A stretch of DNA of 64,000 nucleotides from Neobacillus soli NBRC 102451 (GCF_001591665.1 NZ_BCVI01000005.1:124001-188000), one strand, 5' to 3'; shown: positions 25,407 through 34,900, counted from the stretch's first letter. Notes: generated by a model not told the origin, from the sequence alone. Made by a program: numbers and translations.

Positions 25407-27115
25407 GCTTTAAAATGACAAGAAAACAATATGCCCAAATGTACGGACCCACTACTGGTGATTCCATTCGGCTTGCAGATACGAATTTATTTATTCAAAT
25501 TGAGAAGGATCATACTACCTACGGCGACGAGGTCGTTTTTGGCGGCGGTAAAGTGATTCGTGATGGGATGGGGCAGCATCCGCTTGTAACTCGAGGAGAT
25601 GGCATACCTGATGTAGTCATTACAAATGCGGTTATTTTAGATTACACTGGAATCTATAAAGCAGATATCGCAATTCGTGACGGGAAAATTGCCGGAATCG
25701 GTAAAAGCGGAAATCCACTGGTAATGGATGGAGTCGATATCATTATCGGTGCCTCGACAGATATTATTGCGGGTGAGGGTATGATTGTGACTGCAGGCGG
25801 AATTGATACACATGTGCATTTTATTAATCCAGCACAAGTGGATGTTGCCCTCACAGCGGGGATGACAACTTTAATTGGCGGCGGTACAGGAGCAACGGCA
25901 GGCTCAAGGGCCACTACAGTCACTCCTGGAGAATGGAATATACACCGAATGCTTGAAGCAATAGAAGGGCTTCCAATAAACGTAGGATTAACGGGTAAAG
26001 GACAAGCAGCAACCGAAGAACCTTTAGCAGAACAAGTACGAGCAGGTGCAATCGGACTAAAAGTTCATGAAGACTGGGGCGCAACACCTTCAGCCATTGA
26101 CCATTCATTGAAGGTGGCAGATAAATATGATGTGCAAGTGGCCCTTCATGCAGACACTTTGAATGAGGCAGGGTTTGTTGAAAACACGATGGCGGCGATT
26201 AAGGACCGGGTTATTCACTTGTATCATACAGAAGGAGCAGGCGGCGGACATGCGCCAGACTTAATCAAGGCAGCCAGCTATACGAATGTTCTGCCGTCTT
26301 CAACAAATCCAACACTGCCATATACCGTTAACACTGTCGATGAACATTTAGATATGCTAATGGTTTGCCATCACTTAAATCCATCAGTACCTGAAGATAT
26401 CGCCTTTGCCGATTCACGGATTAGAAAAGAAACAATTGCTGCTGAAGACATCCTTCAGGACATGGGAATTTTCAGCATGACCAGTTCAGATGCACAAGCG
26501 ATGGGACGTATTGGCGAGGTGGTCATTCGGACATGGCAAGTGGCAGATAAAATGAAAAAACAAAGAGGCTCGATGCAAGGGGATAGCAAGCTATCCGATA
26601 ATAATCGTGCAAAGCGTTATATCGCGAAATATACGATAAATCCTGCGATTACCCATGGAATCGCTGATCATGTCGGATCTATAGAAGTAGGGAAAATCGC
26701 GGATCTTGTGGTGTGGTCACCGGCGTTTTTTGGTGTTAAACCCGAATTGGTTCTGAAAAGTGGTTTCATTGTATATGGGATGATGGGGGATGCAAACGCT
26801 TCAATTCCAACCCCACAACCGATAATATGTCGTCCGATGTATGCTGCCTATGGAAAAGCATTACAAAAAAGTTCCATCACGTTCATTTCCCAAGCCGCAT
26901 TTGAAGGGAAAGTACATGAACAACTTGGCTTAGAAAAAATAATCCTGCCCGTTCACGGAATTAGAAAATTAACCAAAAAAGACATGAAGCTTAACTCTGA
27001 AACACCTGACCTATCTGTGGATCCACAAACGTACGAGGTACGGGTAAACGGGGAACTAATCACATGTGATCCGGTGGATCAAGTACCAATGGCACAACGA
27101 TATTTCCTATTCTGA
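25403..27115 (+). CDS. ureC: Urease alpha subunit
   Basis: Catalytic subunit, 570 residues. Nickel ligands and active-site residues are in place: [27 protein letters not shown] with the carbamylated Lys, [23 protein letters not shown] and [14 protein letters not shown] (mobile flap). Starts at ATG 25403, overlapping the ureB stop as ATGA. Hydrolyses urea to ammonia and carbamate in the cytoplasm. All essential residues are intact. Confidence 0.97.
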   Translation: MSFKMTRKQYAQMYGPTTGDSIRLADTNLFIQIEKDHTTYGDEVVFGGGKVIRDGMGQHPLVTRGDGIPDVVITNAVILDYTGIYKADIAIRDGKIAGIGKSGNPLVMDGVDIIIGASTDIIAGEGMIVTAGGIDTHVHFINPAQVDVALTAGMTTLIGGGTGATAGSRATTVTPGEWNIHRMLEAIEGLPINVGLTGKGQAATEEPLAEQVRAGAIGLKVHEDWGATPSAIDHSLKVADKYDVQVALHADTLNEAGFVENTMAAIKDRVIHLYHTEGAGGGHAPDLIKAASYTNVLPSSTNPTLPYTVNTVDEHLDMLMVCHHLNPSVPEDIAFADSRIRKETIAAEDILQDMGIFSMTSSDAQAMGRIGEVVIRTWQVADKMKKQRGSMQGDSKLSDNNRAKRYIAKYTINPAITHGIADHVGSIEVGKIADLVVWSPAFFGVKPELVLKSGFIVYGMMGDANASIPTPQPIICRPMYAAYGKALQKSSITFISQAAFEGKVHEQLGLEKIILPVHGIRKLTKKDMKLNSETPDLSVDPQTYEVRVNGELITCDPVDQVPMAQRYFLF

Positions 27116-27125
27116 GGTGAAGGTA

Positions 27126-27584
27126 TTGATTATTGAAAGAATCGAAACAAATATTGAAAGTTTGGAAAAAGAAGAGCTAATCAATCGTCATATTGAAAAG
27201 GTTTACCTTGAAAGTGCTCATTTAGTGAAACGGATTCAACGTGTTAAAACAGACCATGGCCGGGAAATTGGTATTCGATTAAAAGATCCACGGGACCTGG
27301 TTGCGGGCGATATATTGTATATGGATGAACATAATATGATTGTGATTGACGTTGTCGCCGATGACTTAATCGTCATTAGTCCGCGCAGTTTAACAGAAAT
27401 GGGCACGATTGCCCATCAATTAGGAAATCGACACCTGCCTGCCCAATTTGCAAATGACGAGATGATGGTTCAATACGACTATCTTGTAGAAGAGCTTTTA
27501 AAGGAGCTGCAAATACCCTATAAACGGGAAGAACGCAAGGTGAAGCAAGCGTTTCGTCATATTGGACATAGTCATGGAGAATAG
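27126..27584 (+). CDS. ureE: Urease accessory protein UreE
   Basis: Nickel chaperone, 152 residues, UreE N-terminal and C-terminal domains ([39 protein letters not shown] with the metal-binding His). The C-terminal tail has only a few His ([11 protein letters not shown]), so it is not a large nickel store. Start TTG 27126 is set by GAGGTGA upstream and lies 10 bases after ureC. Confidence 0.93.
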   Translation: MIIERIETNIESLEKEELINRHIEKVYLESAHLVKRIQRVKTDHGREIGIRLKDPRDLVAGDILYMDEHNMIVIDVVADDLIVISPRSLTEMGTIAHQLGNRHLPAQFANDEMMVQYDYLVEELLKELQIPYKREERKVKQAFRHIGHSHGE

Positions 27585-28260
27585 TATCCTTTCATTACTA
27601 CAGCTTTGTGATTCCAACTTTCCAACCGGGGCCTTTAGTCATTCCTACGGTCTTGAAAGTTATATTCAAGAGAATAAAGTACATAATCAAGAAACATTCT
27701 CCGAGTGGCTTCGGGTGTATTTGAATGAGCAACTCATCTTTTCAGATGGGCTGGCATGTCACCTTGTTTATCAAGCGTTGGAGGAGGAGTCTCTTCAGAA
27801 AGTGTGGAAGTTGGACCGTTTATTGACAGTGCAAAATTTACCCCGTGAAACGAGGGAAGGCACGCAAAGAATCGGCGAGCGGATGTTAAATCTTGTCGAG
27901 TCATTATATGATGCCCCCATACTTTCAATTTACAGAAAAAGGATTGGTGCCAAGCAATCTTTTGGCCATCCAGCGATTGTTTTTACGATGATTGCACAAT
28001 ACCTTAAGGTTTCAAAAGCCGAGACCACTTTGTTTTACCTGTATTCTGTTGTTTCCAGTCTTGTCCAAAATGCTGTCCGGGCAATCCCGTTAGGGCAGAC
28101 AGCCGGACAAAAAATTATTCACCAAATTCAAGGTGATTTAGCCAAGGCCACTACAACAATTGGGCAATTAGATGAAGAAGATTTTGGTATTGTCTCACCT
28201 GGTTTAGAGTTGTCACAAATGATGCATGAGCGAATTAATATTCGTATTTTTATGTCATAA
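27574..28260 (+). CDS. ureF: Urease accessory protein UreF
   Basis: 228 residues, all-helical; opening [20 protein letters not shown] is the UreF signature. Acts with UreD and UreG to gate GTP hydrolysis during nickel insertion. ATG 27574 overlaps the end of ureE, so translation is probably coupled. Confidence 0.93.
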   Translation: MENSILSLLQLCDSNFPTGAFSHSYGLESYIQENKVHNQETFSEWLRVYLNEQLIFSDGLACHLVYQALEEESLQKVWKLDRLLTVQNLPRETREGTQRIGERMLNLVESLYDAPILSIYRKRIGAKQSFGHPAIVFTMIAQYLKVSKAETTLFYLYSVVSSLVQNAVRAIPLGQTAGQKIIHQIQGDLAKATTTIGQLDEEDFGIVSPGLELSQMMHERINIRIFMS

Positions 28261-28283
28261 ATGAGAAAGGGAAGTGTGTTTTT

Positions 28284-28895
28284 ATGGAACCGATTAAAAT
28301 CGGTGTTGGAGGCCCTGTTGGTGCAGGAAAAACAATGCTAGTGGAAAAATTAACTCGTCATTTTAATGATGAAATAAGTATGGCTGTGGTTACAAACGAT
28401 ATTTATACAAAAGAGGATGCTAAATTTTTAATCCAAAATGGCGTACTCCCCGCGGATCGAATTATAGGTGTCGAAACAGGGGGATGTCCGCATACTGCCA
28501 TTCGCGAAGATGCTTCCATGAATTTTTCAGCAATAGATGAATTAAAAGAAAAACATCCGGATTTAGAACTTATTTTTGTAGAAAGCGGCGGAGATAATCT
28601 AGCGGCAACATTCAGCCCGGAATTAGTTGATTTTTCTATCTACATTATTGATGTTGCCCAGGGAGAAAAAATCCCGCGAAAAGGCGGACAGGGAATGATT
28701 AAATCCGATTTATTTGTCATTAATAAAACGGATTTAGCACCGCATGTGGGAGCAAGTCTTGAGATCATGGAATCAGATACAAAAACTTTCCGCGGGGATA
28801 AACCATTTGCTTTTACCAATTTAAAAGACAACACAGGTCTTGATGATGTTATCGATTGGTTAAAGCAAAATGCACTATTAAAAGGATTGGCCTAA
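28284..28895 (+). CDS. ureG: Urease accessory GTPase UreG
   Basis: 203 residues, SIMIBI GTPase. P-loop GGPVGAGKT, metal-binding [17 protein letters not shown] (CPH motif binding nickel), switch [17 protein letters not shown] and [11 protein letters not shown] for guanine. Delivers nickel to apo-urease in the UreDFG complex. Confidence 0.96.
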   Translation: MEPIKIGVGGPVGAGKTMLVEKLTRHFNDEISMAVVTNDIYTKEDAKFLIQNGVLPADRIIGVETGGCPHTAIREDASMNFSAIDELKEKHPDLELIFVESGGDNLAATFSPELVDFSIYIIDVAQGEKIPRKGGQGMIKSDLFVINKTDLAPHVGASLEIMESDTKTFRGDKPFAFTNLKDNTGLDDVIDWLKQNALLKGLA

Positions 28896-28896
28896 G

Positions 28897-29721
28897 ATGG
28901 GGGATTGGACGGGTGCATTAAACTTAGAAGTGGAAGACAGAAAAGGAAAAACGGTCGCAAAGAAAGTATATTTTCAGGGCGCATTAAAAGTTATGCGCCC
29001 TATTTACCATGATGAATCTGGCCAAGCTTGTTATTATTTATTAAACCCGGGCGGCGGGTATTTAGATGGGGATCGCTATCAAATGAAAATCTCACTTGCG
29101 GAAAAGGCTAAGCTAACGCTAACAACACAGTCTGCTACAAAAGTGTATAAAACACCGAACAATTTTGCCTATCAAGAAGCAGAGATATCCCTTCAACCGG
29201 GAAGTTATCTTGAGTATCTCCCAGATCCACTGATTGCCTACCAAAATGCAAAATACAAACAAAAAAATGTGATTCGAATGGATAAAACAGCTACTTTCCT
29301 TTATTCTGATATTGTCACTCCAGGCTGGTCACCAGACGGCGAACGATTTAGCTATCAAGCGGTCCAGTTATTAAATGAGATCTACGTGGATAATGAATTA
29401 GTGGTTTATGACCATATTAGATTAAATCCTGCTACACAAAATATGAAGGGACTTGGATTCATGGAAGGTTTTTCGCATTTAGGTTCCATGATTGTAGTAG
29501 GGAAGCAAACGAACAGTTCCCTGCTTGATCAGTTATATTTGGCGATTGATATGAATTCAGATGAATATAGACTTGGACTATCTTTACTTTCAGTTCCAGG
29601 ATTGACTATCCGTGTGTTAGCTAATTCGACACAAGTAATTGAAAAACTTTTTTCTGAATTCCACCGTATGGTTAGTCAGAAATGGTTTAATACAGAACCA
29701 AGCTTCCTTAGAAAATATTAA
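28897..29721 (+). CDS. ureD: Urease accessory protein UreD (UreH)
   Basis: 274 residues with LLNPGGGYLDGDRYQMKI, LTTQSATKVYKT and YLEYLPDPLIAYQNA, which define the UreD family. It binds apo-urease as scaffold for UreF and UreG. One base separates it from ureG. It closes the urease operon; no terminator with a good T-run follows before the next small gene. Confidence 0.94.
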   Translation: MGDWTGALNLEVEDRKGKTVAKKVYFQGALKVMRPIYHDESGQACYYLLNPGGGYLDGDRYQMKISLAEKAKLTLTTQSATKVYKTPNNFAYQEAEISLQPGSYLEYLPDPLIAYQNAKYKQKNVIRMDKTATFLYSDIVTPGWSPDGERFSYQAVQLLNEIYVDNELVVYDHIRLNPATQNMKGLGFMEGFSHLGSMIVVGKQTNSSLLDQLYLAIDMNSDEYRLGLSLLSVPGLTIRVLANSTQVIEKLFSEFHRMVSQKWFNTEPSFLRKY

Positions 29722-29804
29722 TCATAGCTTTTGGATTTAGCCCTGCGAATAGATCATTATGGAAATGGAAAAACTCTTATAGAAATATAAAAGGGGGTTA
29801 ATTT

Positions 29805-30020
29805 ATGTTTGAAAAATTTAAAGTATACCATCTATTCAAAGGGCAAGTACATGAACGCCCTCACTTTTCTTTAAGGATACAAGGTCATGATTATAAGGGG
29901 ATGGTCCATGGTGATAAAATACATTGGTATCATCCCCATCCAAAGCAAAAGCATGAAGAAGATTTTCTCGATGCAGTTGAGTCGAAGGTTTTTAAAATGA
30001 TGAAAGGTCACCTAGTATAA
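29805..30020 (+). CDS. Small YheE/DUF5342-like protein
   Basis: A 71-residue, His-rich soluble protein: SLRIQGHDYKGMVHGDKIHWYHPHP then VESKVFKMM. The pattern of a short beta domain with DYKG(M/I)xH-xxxIxWxHP resembles the YheE/DUF5342 family of Bacillus. Good site AAGGGGG upstream. Position beside the urease genes and many His might suggest metal binding, but this is inference. Confidence 0.62.
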   Translation: MFEKFKVYHLFKGQVHERPHFSLRIQGHDYKGMVHGDKIHWYHPHPKQKHEEDFLDAVESKVFKMMKGHLV

Positions 30021-30023
30021 TGA

Positions 30024-30066
30024 AACAAAGCTCCTTTACCTCGGTCCGGGATGCTTTGTTTTTTTC
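30024..30066 (+). terminator. Terminator after the DUF5342-like gene
   Basis: AACAAAGC and GCTTTGTT bracket a 21-base internal loop, with seven T; it sits between convergent genes. Confidence 0.72.
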
Positions 30067-30067
30067 A

Positions 30068-30922
30068 TCAAATAGACCGAAGGGATTTCATTGCACCGAG
30101 AAGAAGCCATGTACAAAATACAAAAGGCATTGTCAGTGCAGGAAGTCCATATGGTAAAAGCCAGGTAACAATACTGGCCGTAATGGGAACAGTTAAACAA
30201 GCTGCCAAAATGCCATATAAAAGTGCATATCGATGGCCCTCTTTAAAAACATTAGCTACTGCGATCATGGTTAGGATTGCGTTGTATCCATAAAACCCCA
30301 TAAATATCAAGCTGTGTTCTCCCCCGAGTGCATATGACGTCAGCAATGCTGCTCCATTTCCTATAATTGCATAGAGCCCGAATCTCCACCCTGCCCAAAA
30401 TACGGCAATATAAAGCAAAATTCCTGACCAGTTATTATCAAGGAAGAAAATTTGCCCCATTCCATTAACAGCTCCGTCAAGCCAATTTGTCTCGCCTTTT
30501 ATATTTAATGTCCAATTTGCTAACGATTGTGGTGCAAGTTTAGGGTCAATCTTAAATGAAACTAATCGGTAAGCAGTCAGCAATAAAAACCATGTTAAGA
30601 TAATAAAAGGAAAAGTGAGAACTGGGAGTCCAACTTGTCTCATGATATGAATCATTGCTGCTGTAAATATGGCTGCGATTGCAGCCCCAGCTAAGGCAAT
30701 AATCCAGCGGTTATCGCCTTTTAAAAACAAGGAAAGGGCCATTCCGGTCAGCACTGAGTTATAACCATAAATTCCTTGGTTAACAATCTTTCCATCTGCA
30801 CCCCCTAATTTTCCAATTAGCGTACCAGTGATGGATGATAAAAGGGCAATAATTCCCATAGGCAGGGAAGACACCATTATCGCCATTAATATTATGAATC
30901 CAGTGACAGCATTTTCAATCAA
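30068..30922 (-). CDS. Urea transporter
   Basis: At least 284 residues, about ten helices in two homologous halves, each with the UT-family motif: LGGADGKIVNQGIYGYNSVLTGMAL and its repeat LGGEHSLIFMGFYGYNAILTMIA (both quoted in part across 20-residue pieces: GIYGYNSVLTGMAL, GFYGYNAILTMIA). Faces the urease operon, giving uptake of urea. The TTG at 30922 has no good binding site, and the frame continues upstream with residues SSSLKGISQII that fit the family N-terminus. No ATG, GTG or TTG exists there; an ATT near 30985 six bases after AGGGTAGGT is a candidate. Confidence 0.88.
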   Translation of the reverse strand: MIENAVTGFIILMAIMVSSLPMGIIALLSSITGTLIGKLGGADGKIVNQGIYGYNSVLTGMALSLFLKGDNRWIIALAGAAIAAIFTAAMIHIMRQVGLPVLTFPFIILTWFLLLTAYRLVSFKIDPKLAPQSLANWTLNIKGETNWLDGAVNGMGQIFFLDNNWSGILLYIAVFWAGWRFGLYAIIGNGAALLTSYALGGEHSLIFMGFYGYNAILTMIAVANVFKEGHRYALLYGILAACLTVPITASIVTWLLPYGLPALTMPFVFCTWLLLGAMKSLRSI

Positions 30923-30985
30923 AATAATTTGAGAAATTCCTTTTAGAGATGAAGATATTAACCAATTAAGTATTTCTCTGCTAAT

Positions 30986-31268
30986 TATCTTACCTACCCT
31001 GGTATGAATTTATTACCACTCCCTTGTTAGCATTTTAAAGAATAATGTTAAGATGGAATTATGTACTTCGCTTGTTAACCCTACTCTTTAATTTTCCTTA
31101 AAAATAGAGAATTATGACCATGTTTCGAATAACTTTGTCTGAACCACTTCACAAATCGCTAATTGAATTTTAAAATAATGATACTAGGAAGCTATAGGAA
31201 ATAAGGCAGTTTACTAGAGACTGCCTGTAGACGAACAGTGCAAGTACAGTTTGAGGGGAGACATTTCA
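30986..31268. other. Intergenic region between urea transporter and ATP-grasp gene
   Basis: About 280 A+T-rich bases between divergent genes. The only structure I see is a 7-bp hairpin AGGCAGT/ACTGCCT (31204-31226) before the ATP-grasp gene. No promoter on either strand is good enough to call and no small gene is evident. Confidence 0.5.
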
Positions 31269-32210
31269 TTGAAAAAAGTATATATCATCCACGAAAATAG
31301 CGAATGGACCATTCATTTAACAAAGCGTCTCGATGAACTAGGAGTGCCTTATGAAGAGTGGCATCTGGATAGAGGGCGTCTTGATTTATCAAAAGAACCG
31401 CCGGAAGGGGTTTTCTATAACCGTATGAGTGCCTCCTCACATACAAGGGGGCACCGCTTTGCACCGGAGTTTACCGCACAGGTTCTTGCTTGGCTTGAGA
31501 CTCATGAGCGAAAGGTAGTTAATGGTGCCCGGGCACTTCAACTTGAGGTTAGTAAGGTAGTCCAATATTTAGAACTAAATAAATTTGGCATCCTAACACC
31601 ACGGTCAATTGCTGCAGTGGGGAAGGGGCAAATCCTAGAAGCAGCAGCTGAATTTTCGGATATACCGTTTATTACCAAACATAATCGTGCAGGAAAAGGG
31701 CTTGGAGTCCAGTTGTTTCAAACCATTAATGGGTTGAAAAACTATGTAGAAGGACCCGCATTCGAAAATCCAGTGGACGGAATTACCTTAATTCAAGAGT
31801 ATATTCAAGCACCGGAGAGTGTTATTACACGTTGTGAATTTGTTGGCGGGAAATTCGTCTACGCAGTGAAAGTGGATACTTCGGAGGGCTTCCAACTATG
31901 CCCAGCTGATGCCTGCCAAATCGGTGATTTATTTTGTCCAGTGGGAGAAGAAAAAGAAGAAAAAACAAAATTTGAAATTATTGAAGGCTTTTCAGACCCA
32001 ATCCTTAATAAATATGAGCAGTTCCTTGCTGCCAACCAAATTCAAGTTGCCGGGATCGAATTTATTCGAAATTCAGCGGGTGATATTTATACTTATGATA
32101 TCAATACAAATACAAACTACAATTCGGATGCGGAAACAAAGATGGGGAAATTCGGCATGCTTGAGCTCGCCAAGTTTCTGCAGGAAGAACTAGATAAAAT
32201 AGTTAATTAG
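31269..32210 (+). CDS. ATP-grasp ligase, RimK-like
   Basis: 313 residues with a RimK/glutathione-synthetase-type ATP-grasp fold: KVVNGARALQLEVSK, PFITKHNRAGKGLGVQLF (phosphate-binding loop), TLIQEYIQAPESVITRCEFV, and the metal site GIEFIRNSAGDIYTYDINTNTNYN (split: GIEFIRNSAGDIY, DINTNTNYN). Such enzymes join a carboxylate to an amine using ATP, for example adding glutamate. TTG 31269 is placed eight bases after GAGGGGAGAC. Substrate unknown; no peptide precursor or partner gene is adjacent. Confidence 0.8.
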   Translation: MKKVYIIHENSEWTIHLTKRLDELGVPYEEWHLDRGRLDLSKEPPEGVFYNRMSASSHTRGHRFAPEFTAQVLAWLETHERKVVNGARALQLEVSKVVQYLELNKFGILTPRSIAAVGKGQILEAAAEFSDIPFITKHNRAGKGLGVQLFQTINGLKNYVEGPAFENPVDGITLIQEYIQAPESVITRCEFVGGKFVYAVKVDTSEGFQLCPADACQIGDLFCPVGEEKEEKTKFEIIEGFSDPILNKYEQFLAANQIQVAGIEFIRNSAGDIYTYDINTNTNYNSDAETKMGKFGMLELAKFLQEELDKIVN

Positions 32211-32213
32211 GGT

Positions 32214-32250
32214 AGTAAAGCTCTCCGTGATTGGAGGGCTTTACTTTTTC
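32214..32250 (+). terminator. Terminator after the ATP-grasp gene
   Basis: AGTAAAGC and GCTTTACT as outer stem with CTCC/GGAG inside, then TTTTTC. Confidence 0.88.
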
Positions 32251-32277
32251 TAATGAAATATATTTTTTAAATAACTT

Positions 32278-32305
32278 TGAAACTTTCTTTTTCCTAATTC
32301 GTTGA
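32278..32305 (+). promoter_or_regulatory. ECF-type promoter of the sigma factor operon
   Basis: TGAAAC, 16 bases, CGTTGA. This is the ECF sigma pattern (TGAAAC...CGTC) in front of an ECF sigma gene, implying autoregulation. The predicted start is about 12 bases before the ribosome binding site region. Confidence 0.8.
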
Positions 32306-32324
32306 TGTGTTGAAAGGGGGAGAC

Positions 32325-32819
32325 ATGAAAAAGAATTATAGTTTTGAAGAAATATATCGATTGTATATGAATGATTTGTTTTATTACATGCTCTCCCTAA
32401 CCAGACAAAAAGAAGCCGCAGAGGATTTAGTGCAGGAAAGCTTTTATAGAGCTCTGATTCATCTTGATAGCTATCGTGGGGATGAGGTACGCCCGTGGCT
32501 ATTCAGGATTGCCTATAACGCTTTTATTGATTGGTATCGGAAGGAGAAACGCACGGTTCCGCAGGATATACAGGAGTGGCAATTACCTGCCGTAAAAAGC
32601 ACAGAACAACAATTCATGGCCACCAATGAAATTTATGAATGGAAAAAAGATTTAACGTTATTGCCGGTAGCCATACAAAATATCCTAATACTTAGGGATT
32701 TCCATGGATTCAGCTATCAGGAAATTGCAGAAATGACGGGGTATACTCTCGGGAAAATAAAAATGGATCTGTTCCGCGGGCGAATTGAACTGAAGAAAGC
32801 GAGGGAGAAACTGAAATGA
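32325..32819 (+). CDS. ECF RNA polymerase sigma factor
   Basis: 164 residues. Region 2 (FEEIYRLYMNDLFYYMLSLT, AAEDLVQESFYRALIHLDSYRG, RPWLFRIAYNAFIDWYRKEKR) and region 4 (LLPVAIQNILILRDFHGFSYQEIAEMTGYTLGKIKMDLFRGR, in part). ATG 32325 follows AAAGGGGGAGAC. Its stop overlaps the anti-sigma start. Together with the promoter upstream this is a complete ECF switch. It is SigM/SigV-like in type but I cannot assign a named orthologue. Confidence 0.92.
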   Translation: MKKNYSFEEIYRLYMNDLFYYMLSLTRQKEAAEDLVQESFYRALIHLDSYRGDEVRPWLFRIAYNAFIDWYRKEKRTVPQDIQEWQLPAVKSTEQQFMATNEIYEWKKDLTLLPVAIQNILILRDFHGFSYQEIAEMTGYTLGKIKMDLFRGRIELKKAREKLK

Positions 32820-33955
32820 CATGTCCTGATAGGAAAGCCCTTTGGGAAAAATACTTAAACGGCAAGGCGACGGAAGAAGAACAAAGTCAATTAGAACTGC
32901 ACATGGAAGATTGTGAAGCATGCACGAAATTCCTAAATCAGCAGTTGGAGGAAGCTGAGCCGGAATCAAAACAGGAAAAGAAAAATGATCGTATTCAGCC
33001 TATTTATTTTAAAGGTTCATTAAGGAAGGCTAAATGGAAACAACGGTTTTCACAAACCTTGTTTATTGCTGCAGTCATTGTTTTCATTATGATTATTGGC
33101 ACAATCTCCTCCCAATTCTACTATAGCGGGGAAACGTTAGAAAAGATTAATACGGTTGAAACTGCAGCAGTAGAGAGCTTGCTTCCAAATGTTCATTCAC
33201 AGGGTGGAAGTATGAGAAGGAATTCATTTTTTCGAATGGAAAACGATATGGATTTAGTAAAACAAATTGGTGGGGGTGGAAAACCGGTAGGGCAATTAAA
33301 GGTGTCTCATTTGTTTAGTAAGGTGAATAATGTTGAAAAACTTTGGGTTGGAGGACAATATGATTTAAATTTGTATTTTGCCAATCCTTCTTTAAAAGAT
33401 GATGCTGATCTAAATCATTGGAACGATGAATTTTGGAATGCATTAAATAAACTGCCTGAGGGTACCGTTTCGGAGGTTGCTCTATCATTTGATAAACCTT
33501 ATACCATTAATGAAATGGATGGAATACTGTCAAAAGTATTTCTTGATGAACATAAAATGCCGATATGGTATGCGGTTGATACAGGGGAATCTAATCAAGA
33601 AGATCCATACCTTGGGGCAGGGCAGGTTTTAGGCTTTCGGAGTCTTTTTAGCTTGGACCAGGAAACTGAAAGTAAAAATTATACGAAAGAGCAGCGAGTG
33701 AAAAAGTTGATACAGCTTTTGGCTGAAAATGAAGAGACCGTTCAAAGTATGGAAATTACATCCAGGGAGCTCTCGCTTAAAACTCGCTATCAATATATCA
33801 AAAAGAATGGTGTGAAAGTCTACGGGGTCGTTTTAACGGGGCCAACAAAGGAATTTCTACAGCTAAAGGATATGGAGCAAATTAAGTTTGCTTCACTGGG
33901 TGAGGTGGAACTTTGGAACTGGTATGAGCGCCCGGTAAGCGGGGCAATGCATTAA
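32816..33955 (+). CDS. Membrane anti-sigma factor (Sigma_reg N/C type)
   Basis: 379 residues: a zinc-finger-like anti-sigma start (LELHMEDCEACTKFLNQQ with HxxxCxxC), one transmembrane helix near residues 80-100 (LFIAAVIVFIMIIGTISS), and a large outer domain of the sigma-regulator type ending KVYGVVLTGPTKEFLQL. It should hold the ECF factor at the membrane and sense an envelope signal. ATGA overlap with the sigma gene. Confidence 0.86.
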   Translation: MTCPDRKALWEKYLNGKATEEEQSQLELHMEDCEACTKFLNQQLEEAEPESKQEKKNDRIQPIYFKGSLRKAKWKQRFSQTLFIAAVIVFIMIIGTISSQFYYSGETLEKINTVETAAVESLLPNVHSQGGSMRRNSFFRMENDMDLVKQIGGGGKPVGQLKVSHLFSKVNNVEKLWVGGQYDLNLYFANPSLKDDADLNHWNDEFWNALNKLPEGTVSEVALSFDKPYTINEMDGILSKVFLDEHKMPIWYAVDTGESNQEDPYLGAGQVLGFRSLFSLDQETESKNYTKEQRVKKLIQLLAENEETVQSMEITSRELSLKTRYQYIKKNGVKVYGVVLTGPTKEFLQLKDMEQIKFASLGEVELWNWYERPVSGAMH

Positions 33956-33969
33956 AAAAGAATACAAAG

Positions 33970-34001
33970 ACGGAGGCTGATTCAAAGGGAACAGCCTCCG
34001 T
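33970..34001. terminator. Shared hairpin between anti-sigma and yceI genes
   Basis: Perfect 10-bp stem ACGGAGGCTG/CAGCCTCCGT with a 12-base loop, between convergent genes. T-runs are modest on both sides (better on the minus strand). Confidence 0.65.
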
Positions 34002-34013
34002 TATAATGAGAAA

Positions 34014-34547
34014 TTATTCAGCTTTTGCTGCTTGAAGCTGCAGGCTGATTTTTACTTTTTCAGCAACAAGGACGCCGCCGGTTTCAAGGGCTGCATTCCA
34101 AACTAGACCATAGTCAGAACGGTTGATTGTACCTTCTGCACTGAAGCCAACTTTTTCATTGCCCCACGGATCTTTACCTTGACCTTCGAAAGTTACTGCA
34201 AATGTTTCTGATTTTGTTGTACCACGAAGTGTTAAATCGCCAGTTACATTATATTCACCATCATCTGTTTTTACGATGTTTGTTGCTTTGAAGGTCATTG
34301 TTGGGTGATTTTCGACATCAAAGAAATCTCCAGAAACCAAGTGACCGTCACGATCTTTATTGCGAGTATCCACACTTCCGGTTTCAACAGAGAATTCAAT
34401 GGTTGCAGACGTTAAATCAGTTGGATCTGCTTCAATTGTTGCGTTAAAGCTGTTAAATGTACCTTTCACGTTGGCGATCATCATGTGACGAACAGAAAAA
34501 TCTACACTGCTGTGTGATGGATCAAGTGCCCATTTTGTCTTTGCCAT
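34014..34547 (-). CDS. yceI: YceI family lipid-binding protein
   Basis: 177 residues forming the YceI lipocalin-like barrel: WALDPSHSSVDFSVRHMMIANVKG (start WALDPSHSSVDFSVRHM), EFSVETGSVDTRN, GDFFDVENHPTMTFKAT and NRSDYGLVWN. These bind isoprenoid-type lipids or quinones. No signal peptide, so probably cytoplasmic, unlike proteobacterial YceI. TTGGAGGG precedes ATG. Sigma-A promoter and an operator-like inverted repeat lie upstream. Confidence 0.92.
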   Translation of the reverse strand: MAKTKWALDPSHSSVDFSVRHMMIANVKGTFNSFNATIEADPTDLTSATIEFSVETGSVDTRNKDRDGHLVSGDFFDVENHPTMTFKATNIVKTDDGEYNVTGDLTLRGTTKSETFAVTFEGQGKDPWGNEKVGFSAEGTINRSDYGLVWNAALETGGVLVAEKVKISLQLQAAKAE

Positions 34548-34580
34548 TTTATTTTCCCTCCAATTTGTTTTAAAAATATT

Positions 34581-34613
34581 TATCTTGAAATTAAAATAAC
34601 TTAATTCAAGGTA
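34581..34613 (-). promoter_or_regulatory. Operator-like inverted repeat over the yceI start site
   Basis: Arms TATCTTGAAATTAA and TTAATTCAAGGTA (plus-strand reading) pair with one-base offset. They lie just downstream of the yceI -10 box, a repressor position. The TCTTGAA/TTCAAG ends recall MarR-type sites such as those of MhqR relatives. Confidence 0.5.
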
Positions 34614-34614
34614 A

Positions 34615-34644
34615 ATTATATGTTGATTGCCACTATTTTGTCAA
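34615..34644 (-). promoter_or_regulatory. Sigma-A promoter of yceI
   Basis: On the minus strand TTGACA (34644-34639), 18 bases, TATAAT (34620-34615): both consensus hexamers. Confidence 0.85.
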
Positions 34645-34737
34645 TTGTTTTTTACTAACTTTTTTGTTTTACACTAAAAGTACTTTTACAGGTAGTGGGT
34701 ATAATGAAGGGAAGGGGCATGAAGACGGATTCTTGCC

Positions 34738-34866
34738 AATAAAAAAACGCCGAAATGGCGTTTGCAGTTTACATATAATATTTTCCTCTTGAAAATAAAG
34801 AGGGAGCATGATAAAATGACTATTGGCACAAAAGGTTAAATTTTTACATATTTACTAATATCCTAT
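34738..34866 (-). ncRNA. Candidate small RNA divergent from helD
   Basis: A minus-strand unit of about 125 bases with consensus promoter at one end and an intrinsic terminator at the other: AAACGCC, ATTTC loop, GGCGTTT, then seven T (34763-34738). Within it CCTCTT/AAGAGG form another hairpin. No ORF with a binding site is inside. yceI has its own promoter further on, so this is not simply its leader. Confidence 0.5.
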
Positions 34867-34872
34867 AATAAC

Positions 34873-34900
34873 ATTATCACATTTGGTTTTGGATTGTCAA
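34873..34900 (-). promoter_or_regulatory. Sigma-A promoter facing away from helD
   Basis: Minus strand TTGACA (34900-34895), 16 bases, GATAAT (34878-34873) with an upstream TG (extended -10). A plus-strand promoter for helD overlaps it (TTTACA 34843, TATAAT 34864). Confidence 0.68.
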
